A stretch of 64,000 nucleotides of DNA from JASGTU01 sp963821815 (GTDB lineage Bacteria; Chloroflexota; Anaerolineae; Caldilineales; Caldilineaceae): assembly GCA_963821815.1 (NCBI GenBank), contig CAWGFG010000006.1, positions 2,790,001 through 2,854,000 on the forward strand. Reading direction: 5' to 3'. Under the pieces are notes generated by a model, which ran no database searches, was not told the origin of the DNA, and saw only the letters and a program-made list of their open reading frames with translations. A program made the position numbers and the translations under genes. This document shows positions 27,772 through 36,759 of the stretch, piece by piece (position 1 is the stretch's first letter; each line of letters starts with the position of its first letter).

Positions 27772-28332
27772 CTACACGTTGTCGGTCGGCTGTTCGATTT
27801 CGCGCAGTGCCTGTTTGATCTTAGCCCAATTTTCGGGAAAGTGGATCGCAAACAAGGTCATCAACAGTGCATCCTCGCGCGTGTCCATATAGTAGCCGCG
27901 CCGCACGCCCACATTGTGAAATCCCAGCTTCTCATACAGTGCAATCGCAGGAGTATTCGACTCGCGTACTTCTAGCGTGATGAGTTCAGCGCCTTTGGAG
28001 CGTGCCTGTACGATCAGCTTGAGCAGTGTCCACACTCCAATGTGACGCCTGCGCCACCGGGGATGCACTGCGATCGTGGTGATGTGTGACTCGTTTCCCG
28101 TGTGCCACATACCGCCATAGGATAGGAGTTTCGGCGCCGACGGCAGATTCCGTACACCGGGTACGCCAACCCAATAGGAGCCGAAGTCGCTGCGCACGAG
28201 TTCACGTTCGTAGGTGCGACGGGACCATGGTGTGGGAAAAGCAACCTCTTCGACGGCCATTAGCGGGTCGAGGTCCTGGGCTTCCATGCGTCGGAAAATG
28301 GGCTGCAGTTCGGAGGGGAAATTGCCGTCCAT
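27772..28332 (-). CDS. rimI: Ribosomal protein alanine N-acetyltransferase
   Basis: A GNAT acetyltransferase (186 residues) resembling RimI, which acetylates the N-terminal alanine of ribosomal protein S18. The segment FPTPWSRRTYEREL is characteristic of RimI. The acetyl-CoA loop is in VHPRWRRRHIGVWTLLKL, and EVRESNTPAIALYEKLGFHNVGVRRGYY closes the fold. The ATG at 28332 lies one base after the stop of tsaB. The tsaB-rimI order is widely conserved, which supports both assignments. An upstream in-frame ATG at 28371 would overlap tsaB and was not chosen. It ends 6 bases from the convergent sortase gene. Confidence 0.92.
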   Translation of the reverse strand: MDGNFPSELQPIFRRMEAQDLDPLMAVEEVAFPTPWSRRTYERELVRSDFGSYWVGVPGVRNLPSAPKLLSYGGMWHTGNESHITTIAVHPRWRRRHIGVWTLLKLIVQARSKGAELITLEVRESNTPAIALYEKLGFHNVGVRRGYYMDTREDALLMTLFAIHFPENWAKIKQALREIEQPTDNV

Positions 28333-28333
28333 A

Positions 28334-29030
28334 CTATGGATTCCGCAGATAGAGAGGCTGCAACGCCGCAAGCGTGTCGGTAGTACCTGCCGCCAAATGC
28401 TGAGCGGCGATGCGTGCTAGCTGTCCCGCACGACGCATGGAGCTGACCGGGTCTACTGCTGTGACGTGGGTTAATTCATCGGTGGCTGCGTACAGCGACG
28501 CATCCAACTCGCCCGCCAGCCATATGGGCGCGTGGGTCCGTTTCGCAAGAACTGCCGCGAACTCTGCCACATCGCCAGCTTCGTGATCGGCTACGCCTGG
28601 ACGCTTCAGCAAGTCGTCAGGGCCAAACCACGCCCAGTTGTACCGGCCCCGACCGGCGTGAATGTAGGCGCAGATGTGAGCTGGCGGACTGCATGTACCC
28701 GCAATTGACAGCCATGGCGCAGCGGTTACAGCCAACGTGGGTACGCCGATCACCGCAGGTTCGCTCTGCAGGCCTAGCCCAAGACCTTTGATCGTGCTGA
28801 TTCCAATTCGAACGCCGGTAAAGCTGCCGGGACCCGTTGTGACCGCCAAAGCCGTTATATCATGCATCTCCGCGCCTATCCGCTTCAGCATGTCAAATAC
28901 GGCAGCGGTCAAGTCCTGGGTATGCCGTGCGACGCGCCAGCCAGGTGGACTCGACGACCAATCGCTCATTTTGCGGGTCGAAAAGCGCAATTGATGCGGT
29001 AGATGTTGCTGTATCGAGCGCGAATAGCAC
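28334..29030 (-). pseudogene. tsaB: tRNA threonylcarbamoyladenosine synthesis protein TsaB, frameshifted
   Basis: TsaB is the TsaD partner that helps form t6A at position 37 of ANN-decoding tRNAs. The best start is GTG at 29030 (VLFALDTATSTASIAL), with GGAG about 8 bases upstream. The first about 30 codons end in VESTWLARRT. One extra base near 28935 (most simply a G in a GG pair) then shifts the frame. The remainder, HTQDLTAAVFDMLKRIG, TGPGSFTGVRIGISTIKGL and the C-terminal domain, is intact in the next frame to 28334. TsaB is essential or near-essential in most bacteria, so a real inactivation is unlikely and an assembly error is favoured. It is directly coupled to rimI. Confidence 0.88.
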
Positions 29031-29229
29031 GCATGCATCTCCATTCGAACAACTGAAACCAGCGACTATCATACCACGCGATGCGACACCGGCTAGTTTT
29101 CGGCGAATGCTAAACAGGGAGCAACTTCGGATATAACCTGATTTTGCAGCCGACGAATAAGGCAATAACCGGCGATCGCTACGTATCAGCATGGCCAGGC
29201 AGCCATTACGATGGCGCCGATACTACACA

Positions 29230-29265
29230 TTGAAAGGGTCTGCCGTAAACGGCAGACCCTTTCAA
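29230..29265. terminator. Strong hairpin, probable bidirectional terminator
   Basis: A perfect inverted repeat of about 16 bp (arms 29230-29246 and 29249-29265) closes on a TAAA loop. The stem starts TTGAAAGGG and ends CCCTTTCAA. It lies just downstream of the HTH-TPR gene on the minus strand and upstream of tsaB, so it probably terminates the former. U tracts are short, lying within the stem itself. Confidence 0.75.
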
Positions 29266-29315
29266 TTAGAGAACTGTAGATTGATTACCTCTACGATTAC
29301 CTTCGATTGGCCAGC

Positions 29316-32300
29316 TTAGCGGCTTCGGAAACCGGATGTCGTAGTTTCGCTGCCGGTCTCACCGCGCAATCGGGCCAGCGTCTTCTTATCGTTGCTGATC
29401 TCGGGATCGCCAAGCAGTTCGTCGATCTCTACCACGCGCACCATCTGTTCCTCGGCCTTGTCATTCTCTTCCAAATCCTTGTAAATCATGGCGATGTTGT
29501 AGCGGGTGACTGCTTCATTAGCCAGGTCGCCGTTCTCCATCGTCAACGGCAGCACACGATTGTAATAGCTTAGAGCGAGCTGCGTGTCTCCGGTTGCGTT
29601 ATGGATTGCGCCAATGTTGCTGAGAACCAGCGCCTGACCGGTGGTGTTCCCGGTGGATTGCAGCAGCGGCAGCGCCTGCTCATAGTATTCCAGCGCCTGG
29701 TCGATGTCGCTGAACGTATGGTGCACTAGGCCGATGTTCCAGAGCGTGATGGCTTCACCGGCGGTGTCGCCGACCTCTCGGATCAGCTGCAGCGCCTTGT
29801 CATAGTTCTGCAGCGACTCCTGTTGCTTGCCCAGCCGCGAGTACACATAACCGATGTTGCTGTAGGTGACCGCCTCGTTCATACGATCGCCCATCTCCTG
29901 CAACAGTCCTAACGCCTCGGAATAGTTGCTTAACGCCGCCTCGGTGTTTCCGGTAGATCGGTAGAGCGCACCGATGTTGTTGAGCGTGGTGGCTTCGCCT
30001 AGCTTGTCGCCCACATCGCGCGAGAGCGCTAGCGACTGGTTGTAATTGCTCAGCGCGTCCTTGGTATTGCCGAGTGAGTCGTTGACACTACCGATGTTGT
30101 TCAGGGTAACGCCAATGCCGGACTTGTCGCCAACCTCAGTGAGTAAGTCGAGCGCCTGGTTGTAATACTCCAGCGCCTGCTGCTTTTCGCCCAGGTCATC
30201 GTATACCGCACCGATGTTGTTGAGCGTGATAGCCTCGCCGGCCTTGTCGCCCACTTCGCGTACAAGTGCCAGCGCTTGATTGTGATAGTCGAGCGCCTTC
30301 TGCGGATCGTTGATGTTGTTGTATAGCGTGCCGATGTTGCCCAACGTGGCAGCCTCACCGATGCGGTCGCCGACTTCACGGCGGATGAAGAGCGACTGAT
30401 TGTAATAAGCCAGAGCCTGTTGCTTATCGCCGATGTCGTCGTATACAGAACCAATGCGGTCTAGAGCCAGTGATTCGTTGGCTTTGTCGCCCATCTCGCG
30501 TACGACGTTCAGCGCATCAGTGAAGAACTCCAACGCCATATCCTCGTCGCCCTTGTCGTCATGGATGGAGCCGATGCTTATTAGCGATACGGCCTCGCCC
30601 ACGGCGTCGCCCACTTCGGACCGTAGCGAAAGCGCCTTGTCGAAGTAATCCAGTGCGGTTTGCAGGTCCCCCTGCGAGCGAATGAGCGCTCCCATGTTGT
30701 TGAGCACGGTCGCCTCGCTCAGCGTGCTACCGATGTCCTTGGAGAGCGCCAATGCTTCATCATAGAATTCCATAGCCAGAACTTTGTCGCCCAGATCATC
30801 GTAGATGGCGGCAATATTGTTGCTGGCAACTGCCTCACCGAATTGATCACCCGTCTCATGATAGAGAGACTGCACTTGCTGAAAAGAGTTGAGCGCCTGC
30901 TGCTTCTCGCCCCAGCTATCGTGGATGATGCCGATATTGTTCAAGATGGCGGCGTCTTGCGGGCGATATTGCAGGGCCGCGTTGTAGTAATCCAGCGCAC
31001 GGTTGGCTTTCGTCTGCGAAAGCTGATAGAGCCATCCCAGACGGAAGTTGGCGTCTGCTAGCTCATCCGGCGTTAGATTATCCGTACTGATTGAGTTGAA
31101 AGCCACTTCGTTGACTGCGGCGGCAACCGAGTAGTCGGCATCCATGAAGTAGGACTCGCCCATGGCCAGGTTGGATATATATTCCAGATATGCAGGCAAG
31201 TCGTCGACGACCATACTGAAGTGCTCATTCGGATTCGCGATCAGTGTTCGTCCGCCGAGCGAAATATTAGCCGTCTGCATTTCGGAGAACGGAGCTGACG
31301 ACCCGGTCCGGCTAAGAAGATCAACCAGAATCTCGGAGCCTGTGTCCTCGCCCCAGATGACAAGCGACGCCTGATAGCGGTCCGCTAGTTCTTGTGCGCG
31401 GGTGAGGTCGCCGGCGCCGAGCACAGATGGGTCAATTTCAACGCGTAGGTTATCCAGCCCCAATTCGTCGGCTTTCTTGGCGATGGTGCTTTTGATCTGT
31501 ACGTGGGGAGCGGATTCATCCGTGGCGCCTTCAAATTTAGGGATGACAATTAGCGTTTCGCCCTCTGCTCGCGGGGCGAAAGGCAACCCGTTGTTGCGCA
31601 CGATAGCTGTCATGGTCGGGATCGGCGTGTGGGTAGCGATGTACTGTCGCGCATTGACGACTACGTCGGTGCTATCGATCGCAGCATAGGCTAGCACAAG
31701 ACCCACTGTGAGCAGAGCAGCAATCGCCGCATACTTGAGCGGCACCTGACTGGCCCACTTCCGCATCGGTATCATGCGTCCTGGCGCATTTCCGCTCTCT
31801 CTGTCTCCGTCTTCCACATCACTATGGCCGTCGTCGCCGCCGATAACGCCGACATCCCTATTGTCGTCGTCTTCGTCCACATCTTCTTCGAGCTGGAACT
31901 TCCGGTCAATCTTGCCGGTCTCAGTCAATTCAGTGATGCTATGTTTGCGGCTGGATTTGGGACTATTGGGTTCTGTTTCCGCCCTAGTTGTTTCCGCATC
32001 CTCGGCTTCGGTCGACTCGTTCTCTGTAGGAGCGTTGTTGTGAAGCGGGCGCCAAAAAACGGGACCGGATCGCGTAACAACCTTGGCAGAAGAACTATCT
32101 GACGAGAGCGGCCATGGGCGCGGGTGGAAGGTAGCTTTCTCCAATTTCTCGGCATCTGTCTCTAGGTCATCAGGGGCTGCGTCTTTGTCCAGCGAGCGCG
32201 TTTCAGCCTCGATGGCTTCTAGCGCCTCCATATCCTGCAATGCATCCTCGCGCGCTTTTTCGCTGTCTGCGTAATACTCTGCCAACTCATCATCTTGGTC

Positions 32301-32777
32301 GAGTCCACTGTCCAAGTCACTTTCGCTGCCGGAGTACTCCTGCGAGTTCAGCTCTTCCAACTCTTTGGCGTACGCTTCTTCCAGCTCTCGCTCATGATCA
32401 AGCGCGCCGCGCGTTATCAGCTCGGCGTACTCATCTTCGTCAACTGTGGCGTCCACTGCAAAGGAATCAGGCGATGTTGAAGATCGTTCCCGAGCCTCTT
32501 CCTTTTCCATAGCTGCCAAAGCGGTGACACGCTTCAGTTCGCGTTCACTTTCGCGTGTAGAAATGGGTGTTGATACGATGTTCGGGTCAGTAGACGTGGT
32601 GGTACGCGCGCTAGCTGACTTGCGGAGATTGAGGACGGTGTTTTCAGGAATGAACCACCGCCCATTGGCATCCTTGTAGGCGCCCTCTAGTTGACCCATG
32701 GTCAGATAGACATACATGGTAGAGAGCGAAATCCCCATGCGCTTCGCTGCTTGGCGTGGAGTCAGCGTGTTACTCAT
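29316..32777 (-). CDS. Membrane protein with N-terminal HTH and 14 TPR repeats
   Basis: A 1153-residue protein. The ATG at 32777 (GGAG about 7 bases upstream) opens with an excisionase/MerR-like helix-turn-helix: LTPRQAAKRMGISLSTMYVYLTMGQL, then the wing GRWFIPENTV. Residues about 60-330 are highly acidic, disordered and coiled. One TM helix near 345-365 (YAAIAALLTVGLVLAYAA) follows. Next comes an about 170-residue domain (LIVIPKFEGATDESAPHVQIKS, ASLVIWGEDTGSEILVDLL), then 14 TPR units of 40 residues (N-N-I-G-x-x-Y, A-L-x-Y-Y-x-x-A-L, E-x-G-D). The N-terminal HTH would be cytoplasmic and the TPRs outside. That is the layout of a membrane-bound one-component regulator or scaffold; the role is inference. 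The gene is preceded by a long divergent gap. Confidence 0.87.
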   Translation of the reverse strand: MSNTLTPRQAAKRMGISLSTMYVYLTMGQLEGAYKDANGRWFIPENTVLNLRKSASARTTTSTDPNIVSTPISTRESERELKRVTALAAMEKEEARERSSTSPDSFAVDATVDEDEYAELITRGALDHERELEEAYAKELEELNSQEYSGSESDLDSGLDQDDELAEYYADSEKAREDALQDMEALEAIEAETRSLDKDAAPDDLETDAEKLEKATFHPRPWPLSSDSSSAKVVTRSGPVFWRPLHNNAPTENESTEAEDAETTRAETEPNSPKSSRKHSITELTETGKIDRKFQLEEDVDEDDDNRDVGVIGGDDGHSDVEDGDRESGNAPGRMIPMRKWASQVPLKYAAIAALLTVGLVLAYAAIDSTDVVVNARQYIATHTPIPTMTAIVRNNGLPFAPRAEGETLIVIPKFEGATDESAPHVQIKSTIAKKADELGLDNLRVEIDPSVLGAGDLTRAQELADRYQASLVIWGEDTGSEILVDLLSRTGSSAPFSEMQTANISLGGRTLIANPNEHFSMVVDDLPAYLEYISNLAMGESYFMDADYSVAAAVNEVAFNSISTDNLTPDELADANFRLGWLYQLSQTKANRALDYYNAALQYRPQDAAILNNIGIIHDSWGEKQQALNSFQQVQSLYHETGDQFGEAVASNNIAAIYDDLGDKVLAMEFYDEALALSKDIGSTLSEATVLNNMGALIRSQGDLQTALDYFDKALSLRSEVGDAVGEAVSLISIGSIHDDKGDEDMALEFFTDALNVVREMGDKANESLALDRIGSVYDDIGDKQQALAYYNQSLFIRREVGDRIGEAATLGNIGTLYNNINDPQKALDYHNQALALVREVGDKAGEAITLNNIGAVYDDLGEKQQALEYYNQALDLLTEVGDKSGIGVTLNNIGSVNDSLGNTKDALSNYNQSLALSRDVGDKLGEATTLNNIGALYRSTGNTEAALSNYSEALGLLQEMGDRMNEAVTYSNIGYVYSRLGKQQESLQNYDKALQLIREVGDTAGEAITLWNIGLVHHTFSDIDQALEYYEQALPLLQSTGNTTGQALVLSNIGAIHNATGDTQLALSYYNRVLPLTMENGDLANEAVTRYNIAMIYKDLEENDKAEEQMVRVVEIDELLGDPEISNDKKTLARLRGETGSETTTSGFRSR
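29403..31053 (-). repeat. Tandem 120-bp TPR-coding repeats
   Basis: About 14 degenerate units of 120 bases, each coding one 40-residue tetratricopeptide repeat, make up the 3' half of the HTH-TPR gene. Units differ enough that they are old rather than recently amplified. The most alike are those ending EVGDK. Confidence 0.85.
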
Positions 32778-33512
32778 ATCAGGCTCCGGATTGTTGGACT
32801 GTCTGCGCTGCATAATAATTTGGTGATGTTGCCGACTATTGTACATGAATGTGTCAATAAATGATAGTCCAATTTCACTTGTGTTACGTGCTTTCCTGTG
32901 CAGGAGTGACCCAATCAAACCGCTGGTTGACATTGCGACGTTTTACACCAGAGCACATACGCAACTTCTCGTTCATTTTGGCTATCTTGTGCCTTTCGAA
33001 TATGTCGAAATTAGTTGGCAATAATTCTGGCAATAATTCTTTGCCCTCTGTAGAACAGGAAGCTACTATACGGCTAATCAGGGTTTCGAACGGTTGGTTG
33101 CCGTAGTGTGTCTCGAGTTGGCGGAATCATGGTCAACCGTTTCAGGCATCCAGTGCGGATCTTGCCGCCTTGCAGGTTTCCGTGCACGTACGGTTCAGCC
33201 GCCGACTCTGGTCAATACGCCGCGCCGAGGCTGCGAGTTGATCTGTGGTAGACAGGCATTTACGGAATGAATGCAAGCCCATGCCAGAGAGAGTGGGCGC
33301 AATTCGCGATTCGGTGATAGCGCTACTTTGAATTCTGTAGAAAAAGGAGTAGAATATGGCGGTAAGATGCTGCAAGTTCTGACAAGGTTGCTGAAAAACG
33401 CTGCCCGGCCTTGCGAGTCGTTGGAGCGTTGTTGCTGGTTGTTGGGGAACGGGTACGTCTTGCAAGTGATAGTAAGTTGGTAGAATAAAGGAAACAGAGG
33501 AGTTTTCCAACA
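32778..33512. other. Long divergent intergenic region
   Basis: These 735 bases separate the HTH-TPR gene from the cold-shock gene. I see no supported gene. Two adjacent copies of GGCAATAATTCT lie at 33017-33040. A long 5' leader for the cold-shock mRNA is expected and would occupy the right part. A TAGAAT hexamer at 33481-33486 is a possible -10 box, but its TTGCAA partner is only 15 bases away. Open frames in this region lack ribosome sites and homology. Confidence 0.5.
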
Positions 33513-33728
33513 ATGAGCACCGAGCGCTACACAGGTACGGTCAAGTGGTTCAACGATCAGAAGGGCTACGGCTTCATCGCTTATGAGGGCGGCAAAGACG
33601 TCTTCGTGCACTTCAGTGAAATTCAAGGTGACGGCTATCGCAGTCTGCTGGAAGGCGACAGCGTTGAGTTCTCCATCGAAGACGGCCCCAAGGGACCGGC
33701 AGCTTCGAATGTGACCAAGGTTTCATAG
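33513..33728 (+). CDS. Cold-shock domain protein
   Basis: A 71-residue CspA-family single-strand nucleic-acid-binding protein that melts mRNA structure. It begins YTGTVKWFNDQKGYGFIAYE with the RNP1 core KGYGFI, followed by RNP2 VFVHFSEI, then LLEGDSVEFSIEDGPKGPAA. The length is standard. A GAGGAG site lies about 13 bases before the ATG. Homologues are often induced by cold through their long 5' leaders. The gene is monocistronic: two hairpins follow, the second a clear terminator. Confidence 0.96.
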   Translation: MSTERYTGTVKWFNDQKGYGFIAYEGGKDVFVHFSEIQGDGYRSLLEGDSVEFSIEDGPKGPAASNVTKVS

Positions 33729-33735
33729 TTCGACC

Positions 33736-33757
33736 TTGCGGGACGAGCGTCCCGCAA
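33736..33757 (+). other. Hairpin after cold-shock gene
   Basis: A perfect 10-bp inverted repeat (arms 33736-33745 and 33748-33757, GC-rich core GCGGGACG) lies 8 bases after the stop codon. It has no U tract, so it may protect the mRNA 3' end rather than terminate. Confidence 0.6.
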
Positions 33758-33771
33758 ACCAATTTGACCAG

Positions 33772-33800
33772 AAGGATCGGCGTGATGCCGGTCCTTTTTT
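33772..33800 (+). terminator. Rho-independent terminator of cold-shock gene
   Basis: A 10-bp stem, AAGGATCGGC paired with GCCGGTCCTT with one G-T pair, encloses a 5-base loop. A run of six T residues spans the stem end and the following bases. This is the clearest intrinsic terminator in the window. Confidence 0.9.
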
Positions 33801-33967
33801 CGTCCGTTCATCGGCCCTCTTCACAAGGTCACATGCACAGTGACGGCACTAGAGTGCGTTCTGGCTAGGGAAATATTGCTTGTTAGAATATATCAAAGAT
33901 GCGACACTCCATTGGGAGTGGATATCATTCAGGTACCCACGAAATCCTTCAGAAACGGTGATCGACG

Positions 33968-34835
33968 ATGAAATACGGTATGACATTGCCGCCTTTTGGC
34001 GCTTTCGCAGACCCAGAAATCCTGGCAGCACATGCTCGCCTGGCTGAGGAGGTCGGTTGGGATGGCTTCTTTGTCTGGGATCACATTCTCTTTAACCGTT
34101 CCGGCTACGACATAGCGGATCCCTGGATCGCGCTAGCCGCCGTTGCCTGTGCAACAACGAGTATACGAATTGGCGCTATGATCACGCCCATCGCCCGTCG
34201 ACGACCATGGAAGCTGGCACGTGAAACCGCAACACTGGACGCACTGTCCAAGGGGAGGCTCACCATTGGTGTTGGCTTAGGATCACCTCCGGAGATGGAA
34301 TTCGACGCCTTCGGCGAAGAGATGAGCATGGCCACGCGCGGGCAAGCTTGACGAAGGCTTGGAAGTGCTGACGCAGCTTTGGAGCGGCGAATCCGTAACG
34401 TACCACGGCGAATACTACCAGCTAACCGACGTCACATTCCGACCAAGGCCCTTGCAGCGTCCGCGCATACCGATCTGGGTGGGCGGTGGTTGGCAGAACC
34501 AGAAACCCATGCGCCGGGCGGCGAAGTACGACGGCGTCTTCCCACTGGACGCTGGCGGTCAAATGCTGCCCGAAGAGCTAAAGCAGACGCTGGCCTTTAT
34601 TGAATCGCAGCGCGGTACGCTGGATGAATTTGATGTGGTCGCTGCAGGCCTCACGCCGGCTGGAGACAACTCTGCTGCTTCTGATATAGTGGCCCCGTAT
34701 GCGGAAGCAGGCGCCACCTGGTGGCTGGAAACGATTGACCCGTGGACCGAGACGCGCGATTGGTCGCTGCCCTTCACCGACGATACGGTGACAATGATGA
34801 GCGAACGCATCGCCGCTGGTCCGCCTCGCTTGTAG
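33968..34835 (+). pseudogene. LLM-class flavin-dependent oxidoreductase, frameshifted
   Basis: A luciferase-like monooxygenase/F420-dependent reductase of the LLM superfamily. The N-terminal part MKYGMTLPPFGAFADPEIL, GWDGFFVWDHILF, TTSIRIGAMITPIARRRPWK and LSKGRLTIGVGLGSPPE is clean. It hits a stop at 34351 because of one extra base, most simply in the GGG at about 34338. The next frame continues GKLDEGLEVLTQLWSGESVTYHG, PIWVGGGWQNQKPMRRAAKYDG and runs to 34835. Joined length is about 288 residues, normal for the family. The second half has its own potential start at 34359, but a separate protein is unlikely. Substrate is unknown. LLM and enolase-superfamily paralogues together are a known feature of SAR202 Chloroflexota. 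Confidence 0.87.
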
Positions 34836-35003
34836 CGCCGGATGACCGCCCCCCCACGCAAAGCGTTGGAAGAATTGCGACCTTACCAAGAGTCGGTACT
34901 GCTGTGTACCTGATCGTAATGCTGACGCTAAGTAAAGTAGCAGGGCATGCGATGCCATGCAGGACCTCCAACGTGACGGTGTTGCTGGCGTTTCGTGACA
35001 GGC

Positions 35004-35909
35004 TCATAGCGTCTTGATCCAACATTGCTGGACATATAAGATTCTGAAGCCGATGGCTAGATAAAACTGTTTATCGACGCCTACGTACGCTACATCCGCG
35101 CCCAGTTCACCGCTGCGGCGGATACCCTCCAGCACGGCTGCCTTGCCCAATCCCATCCGACGATAGTCTGGATCTGTTGCGACAGGCTCGACATAGCCAA
35201 ACTTGTTCACAGCTTCAAACCATTGACCCGCAAAGGCAACAAATTCACCGTTCGGCGACACGACAACAATGTTATGTTCCTTGCGATAATGGGGACCGCT
35301 CTGCATATGTCTACGATCGCTTACGTCCGGCGGAGGTTCGCCTTCGTGGTCAAAGCCGCGCCAGAGTACTCGGTTGACTTTGGCCAGATCATTGTCTTCG
35401 TCCAGGCTTCTGAGCGTAAAGCCTTCCGGCAAGATGATGGACGGAAATGGGTCCGGGATGACGTATTGACACATGGGCCGGTGGCAGTCCGGATCGAGCC
35501 AATAGCCGCGTGATAGCGCCTCAGCCACGAATGGTTTATCAAAGTCGCAGAGGTACACGCGTAATGAGCGCTTGCCCTTGTCGGCGCCTTCTGGTACGAC
35601 GCCTGCGAGCTGCTCTTCAGCATACGTAAGCATCTCCGGCTTCAGATACTGATAGTCCGCATGAGCCGCAAAGAATGCCTCACCGAGCGCCCATTCATAA
35701 TTGACGACCGCTACCATTTTGCCGCCATCCTCCCAGATGCCGATGCGCTCTTGATACTCCGTTTCGAAGAGAGGGTGCGTGTACGCGTATTCCCAAATGG
35801 GCTGAAACCAGTTGCCGTCACGGTTGTGTGGCTGATAGAGACTAAAGAGAAAGTGGCTAACGCGCTCGAAGTCTTCGGGGGCAGTGAAGTTTCGTCGAAT
35901 TGGCGCCAT
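35004..35909 (-). CDS. GNAT-family N-acetyltransferase (two-domain)
   Basis: A 301-residue acetyltransferase. The C-terminal GNAT domain is clear: EFVAFAGQWFEAVNKFGYVEPVATDPDYRRMGLGKAAVLEGIRR contains the acetyl-CoA-binding R-R-x-G-L-G-K loop. DVAYVGVDKQFYLAIGFR follows. The N-terminal about 140 residues (FERVSHFLFSLYQPHNRDG, VAVVNYEWALGEAFFA) look like a degenerate GNAT fold without the loop, so the protein is probably a tandem GNAT. The acceptor substrate is unknown. It is monocistronic, and the 168-base gaps on either side show nothing further. Confidence 0.88.
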   Translation of the reverse strand: MAPIRRNFTAPEDFERVSHFLFSLYQPHNRDGNWFQPIWEYAYTHPLFETEYQERIGIWEDGGKMVAVVNYEWALGEAFFAAHADYQYLKPEMLTYAEEQLAGVVPEGADKGKRSLRVYLCDFDKPFVAEALSRGYWLDPDCHRPMCQYVIPDPFPSIILPEGFTLRSLDEDNDLAKVNRVLWRGFDHEGEPPPDVSDRRHMQSGPHYRKEHNIVVVSPNGEFVAFAGQWFEAVNKFGYVEPVATDPDYRRMGLGKAAVLEGIRRSGELGADVAYVGVDKQFYLAIGFRILYVQQCWIKTL

Positions 35910-36078
35910 GATGCCTTACATGCTGTCGCTGGTGAATTGTGTGATCGAGTAATTAACTAGTAGGGATAGTCGTGGGCTGTATCGAGCCAGCATATCACAA
36001 TTAGGTCGGAAGAGGCATTCTTACAGGAGTGAAGATACGGCAAATTCAGCATATGGTTAGTTCAAATTGGATGAAGAA

Positions 36079-36363
36079 CTAGCTGACAGTTGGCTCTTCG
36101 TCTCGAAGTCGTTCGGGAGTAAGTCCATAGTAGAGCACATCAGGGTCGATGTCGGCTCCGTTAGGCCAGCAGATCGTACCCGCCTGCACCTCTACTGTGC
36201 CGAAGATACTACTATCTCGACGAATCTCATCAAATATCGGACCGTACAGGAAAGGTTCGAGATTTACATCCCTAACTGATCCATCTGTGAATCCTATTCG
36301 CACCCAGAAGTCGTGAAGAACGTTCACTTTCGTAACACGAACAAGCTTTTCAAGTTTGACCAT
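36079..36363 (-). CDS. DUF2442 domain protein
   Basis: A 94-residue protein with the DUF2442 pattern: LEKLVRVTKVNVLHDFWVRIGFTDGSVRDV, then LEPFLYGPIFDEIRRD and the closing GTICWPNGADIDPDVLYYG. The ATG at 36363 follows AAGGA; an upstream ATG would overlap the DUF4160 gene. It is 13 bases downstream of that gene, an arrangement repeated in many genomes. DUF2442 proteins are usually encoded with DUF4160 and behave like a toxin-antitoxin or regulatory pair, but no function has been established that I know of. Confidence 0.88.
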   Translation of the reverse strand: MVKLEKLVRVTKVNVLHDFWVRIGFTDGSVRDVNLEPFLYGPIFDEIRRDSSIFGTVEVQAGTICWPNGADIDPDVLYYGLTPERLRDEEPTVS

Positions 36364-36376
36364 CCAGTTTGTTCCT

Positions 36377-36637
36377 TTATTCAAGTGGAGCAATCCGTAC
36401 TAATTCTGTACCGTTGCGGGCATTCTGCCAATTCGATCTGATCTCCATTCGATGAATGGTTGCCCATTCCAATACCATGCTATGAGCTCTGCGCGGCAAC
36501 TGACCGCCGAGTATTTCGAGTGTATCAATCACATACAATGCTTCACAATCACCGTAGACTGCATGAAAGTGCGGCGGAGCGTGATCGTTATAGTAAATGT
36601 AGATAGATATCCCAAAGAACCTACAAACGCTTGGCAC
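36377..36637 (-). CDS. DUF4160 domain protein
   Basis: An 86-residue protein matching DUF4160: PSVCRFFGISIYIYYNDHAPPHFHAVYGD with the signature D-H-x-P-P-H-F-H, then LPRRAHSMVLEWATIHRMEI and ARNGTELVRIAPLE. The GTG at 36637 is preferred because family members start at this point and a purine-rich GGGAAAGAG site precedes it. An ATG at 36658 is also in frame. The conserved His residues could bind metal. It is the first gene of a two-gene unit with DUF2442 and lies after the terminator of the flotillin cluster. Confidence 0.88.
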   Translation of the reverse strand: MPSVCRFFGISIYIYYNDHAPPHFHAVYGDCEALYVIDTLEILGGQLPRRAHSMVLEWATIHRMEIRSNWQNARNGTELVRIAPLE

Positions 36638-36703
36638 GTTTCTCTTTCCCATACACATCTCAATTATAACACGATCGAACTATTTTCTGGCCCATAAATC
36701 AAT

Positions 36704-36733
36704 AGAGGTCGGAGTGAGAACACCCCGACCTCT
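36704..36733. terminator. Hairpin terminating the flotillin cluster
   Basis: AGAGGTCGG at 36704-36712 pairs with CCGACCTCT at 36725-36733, extended by a few inner pairs (GTG with CAC). It lies 27 bases after the stop of the last flotillin gene (minus strand) and before the DUF4160 start, so it probably separates the two units. The U tract is weak. Confidence 0.65.
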
Positions 36734-36759
36734 TTCACCTAAAGGCTACTCGCCGTACC

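Noticed and set aside
29403..31053. Regularly spaced repeats that might be taken for a CRISPR array
   Set aside because: The period is 120 bases, units are degenerate and they code tetratricopeptide repeats in one frame; there are no constant repeats with unique spacers and no cas genes.
33460..33486. Promoter for the cold-shock gene (TTGCAA and TAGAAT)
   Set aside because: The 15-base spacing is too short for a standard sigma-70-type promoter, so it is mentioned only as a possibility.
33142..33626. Minus-strand frames overlapping the cold-shock gene
   Set aside because: They overlap a highly conserved gene on the other strand, lack ribosome sites and have low-complexity composition.
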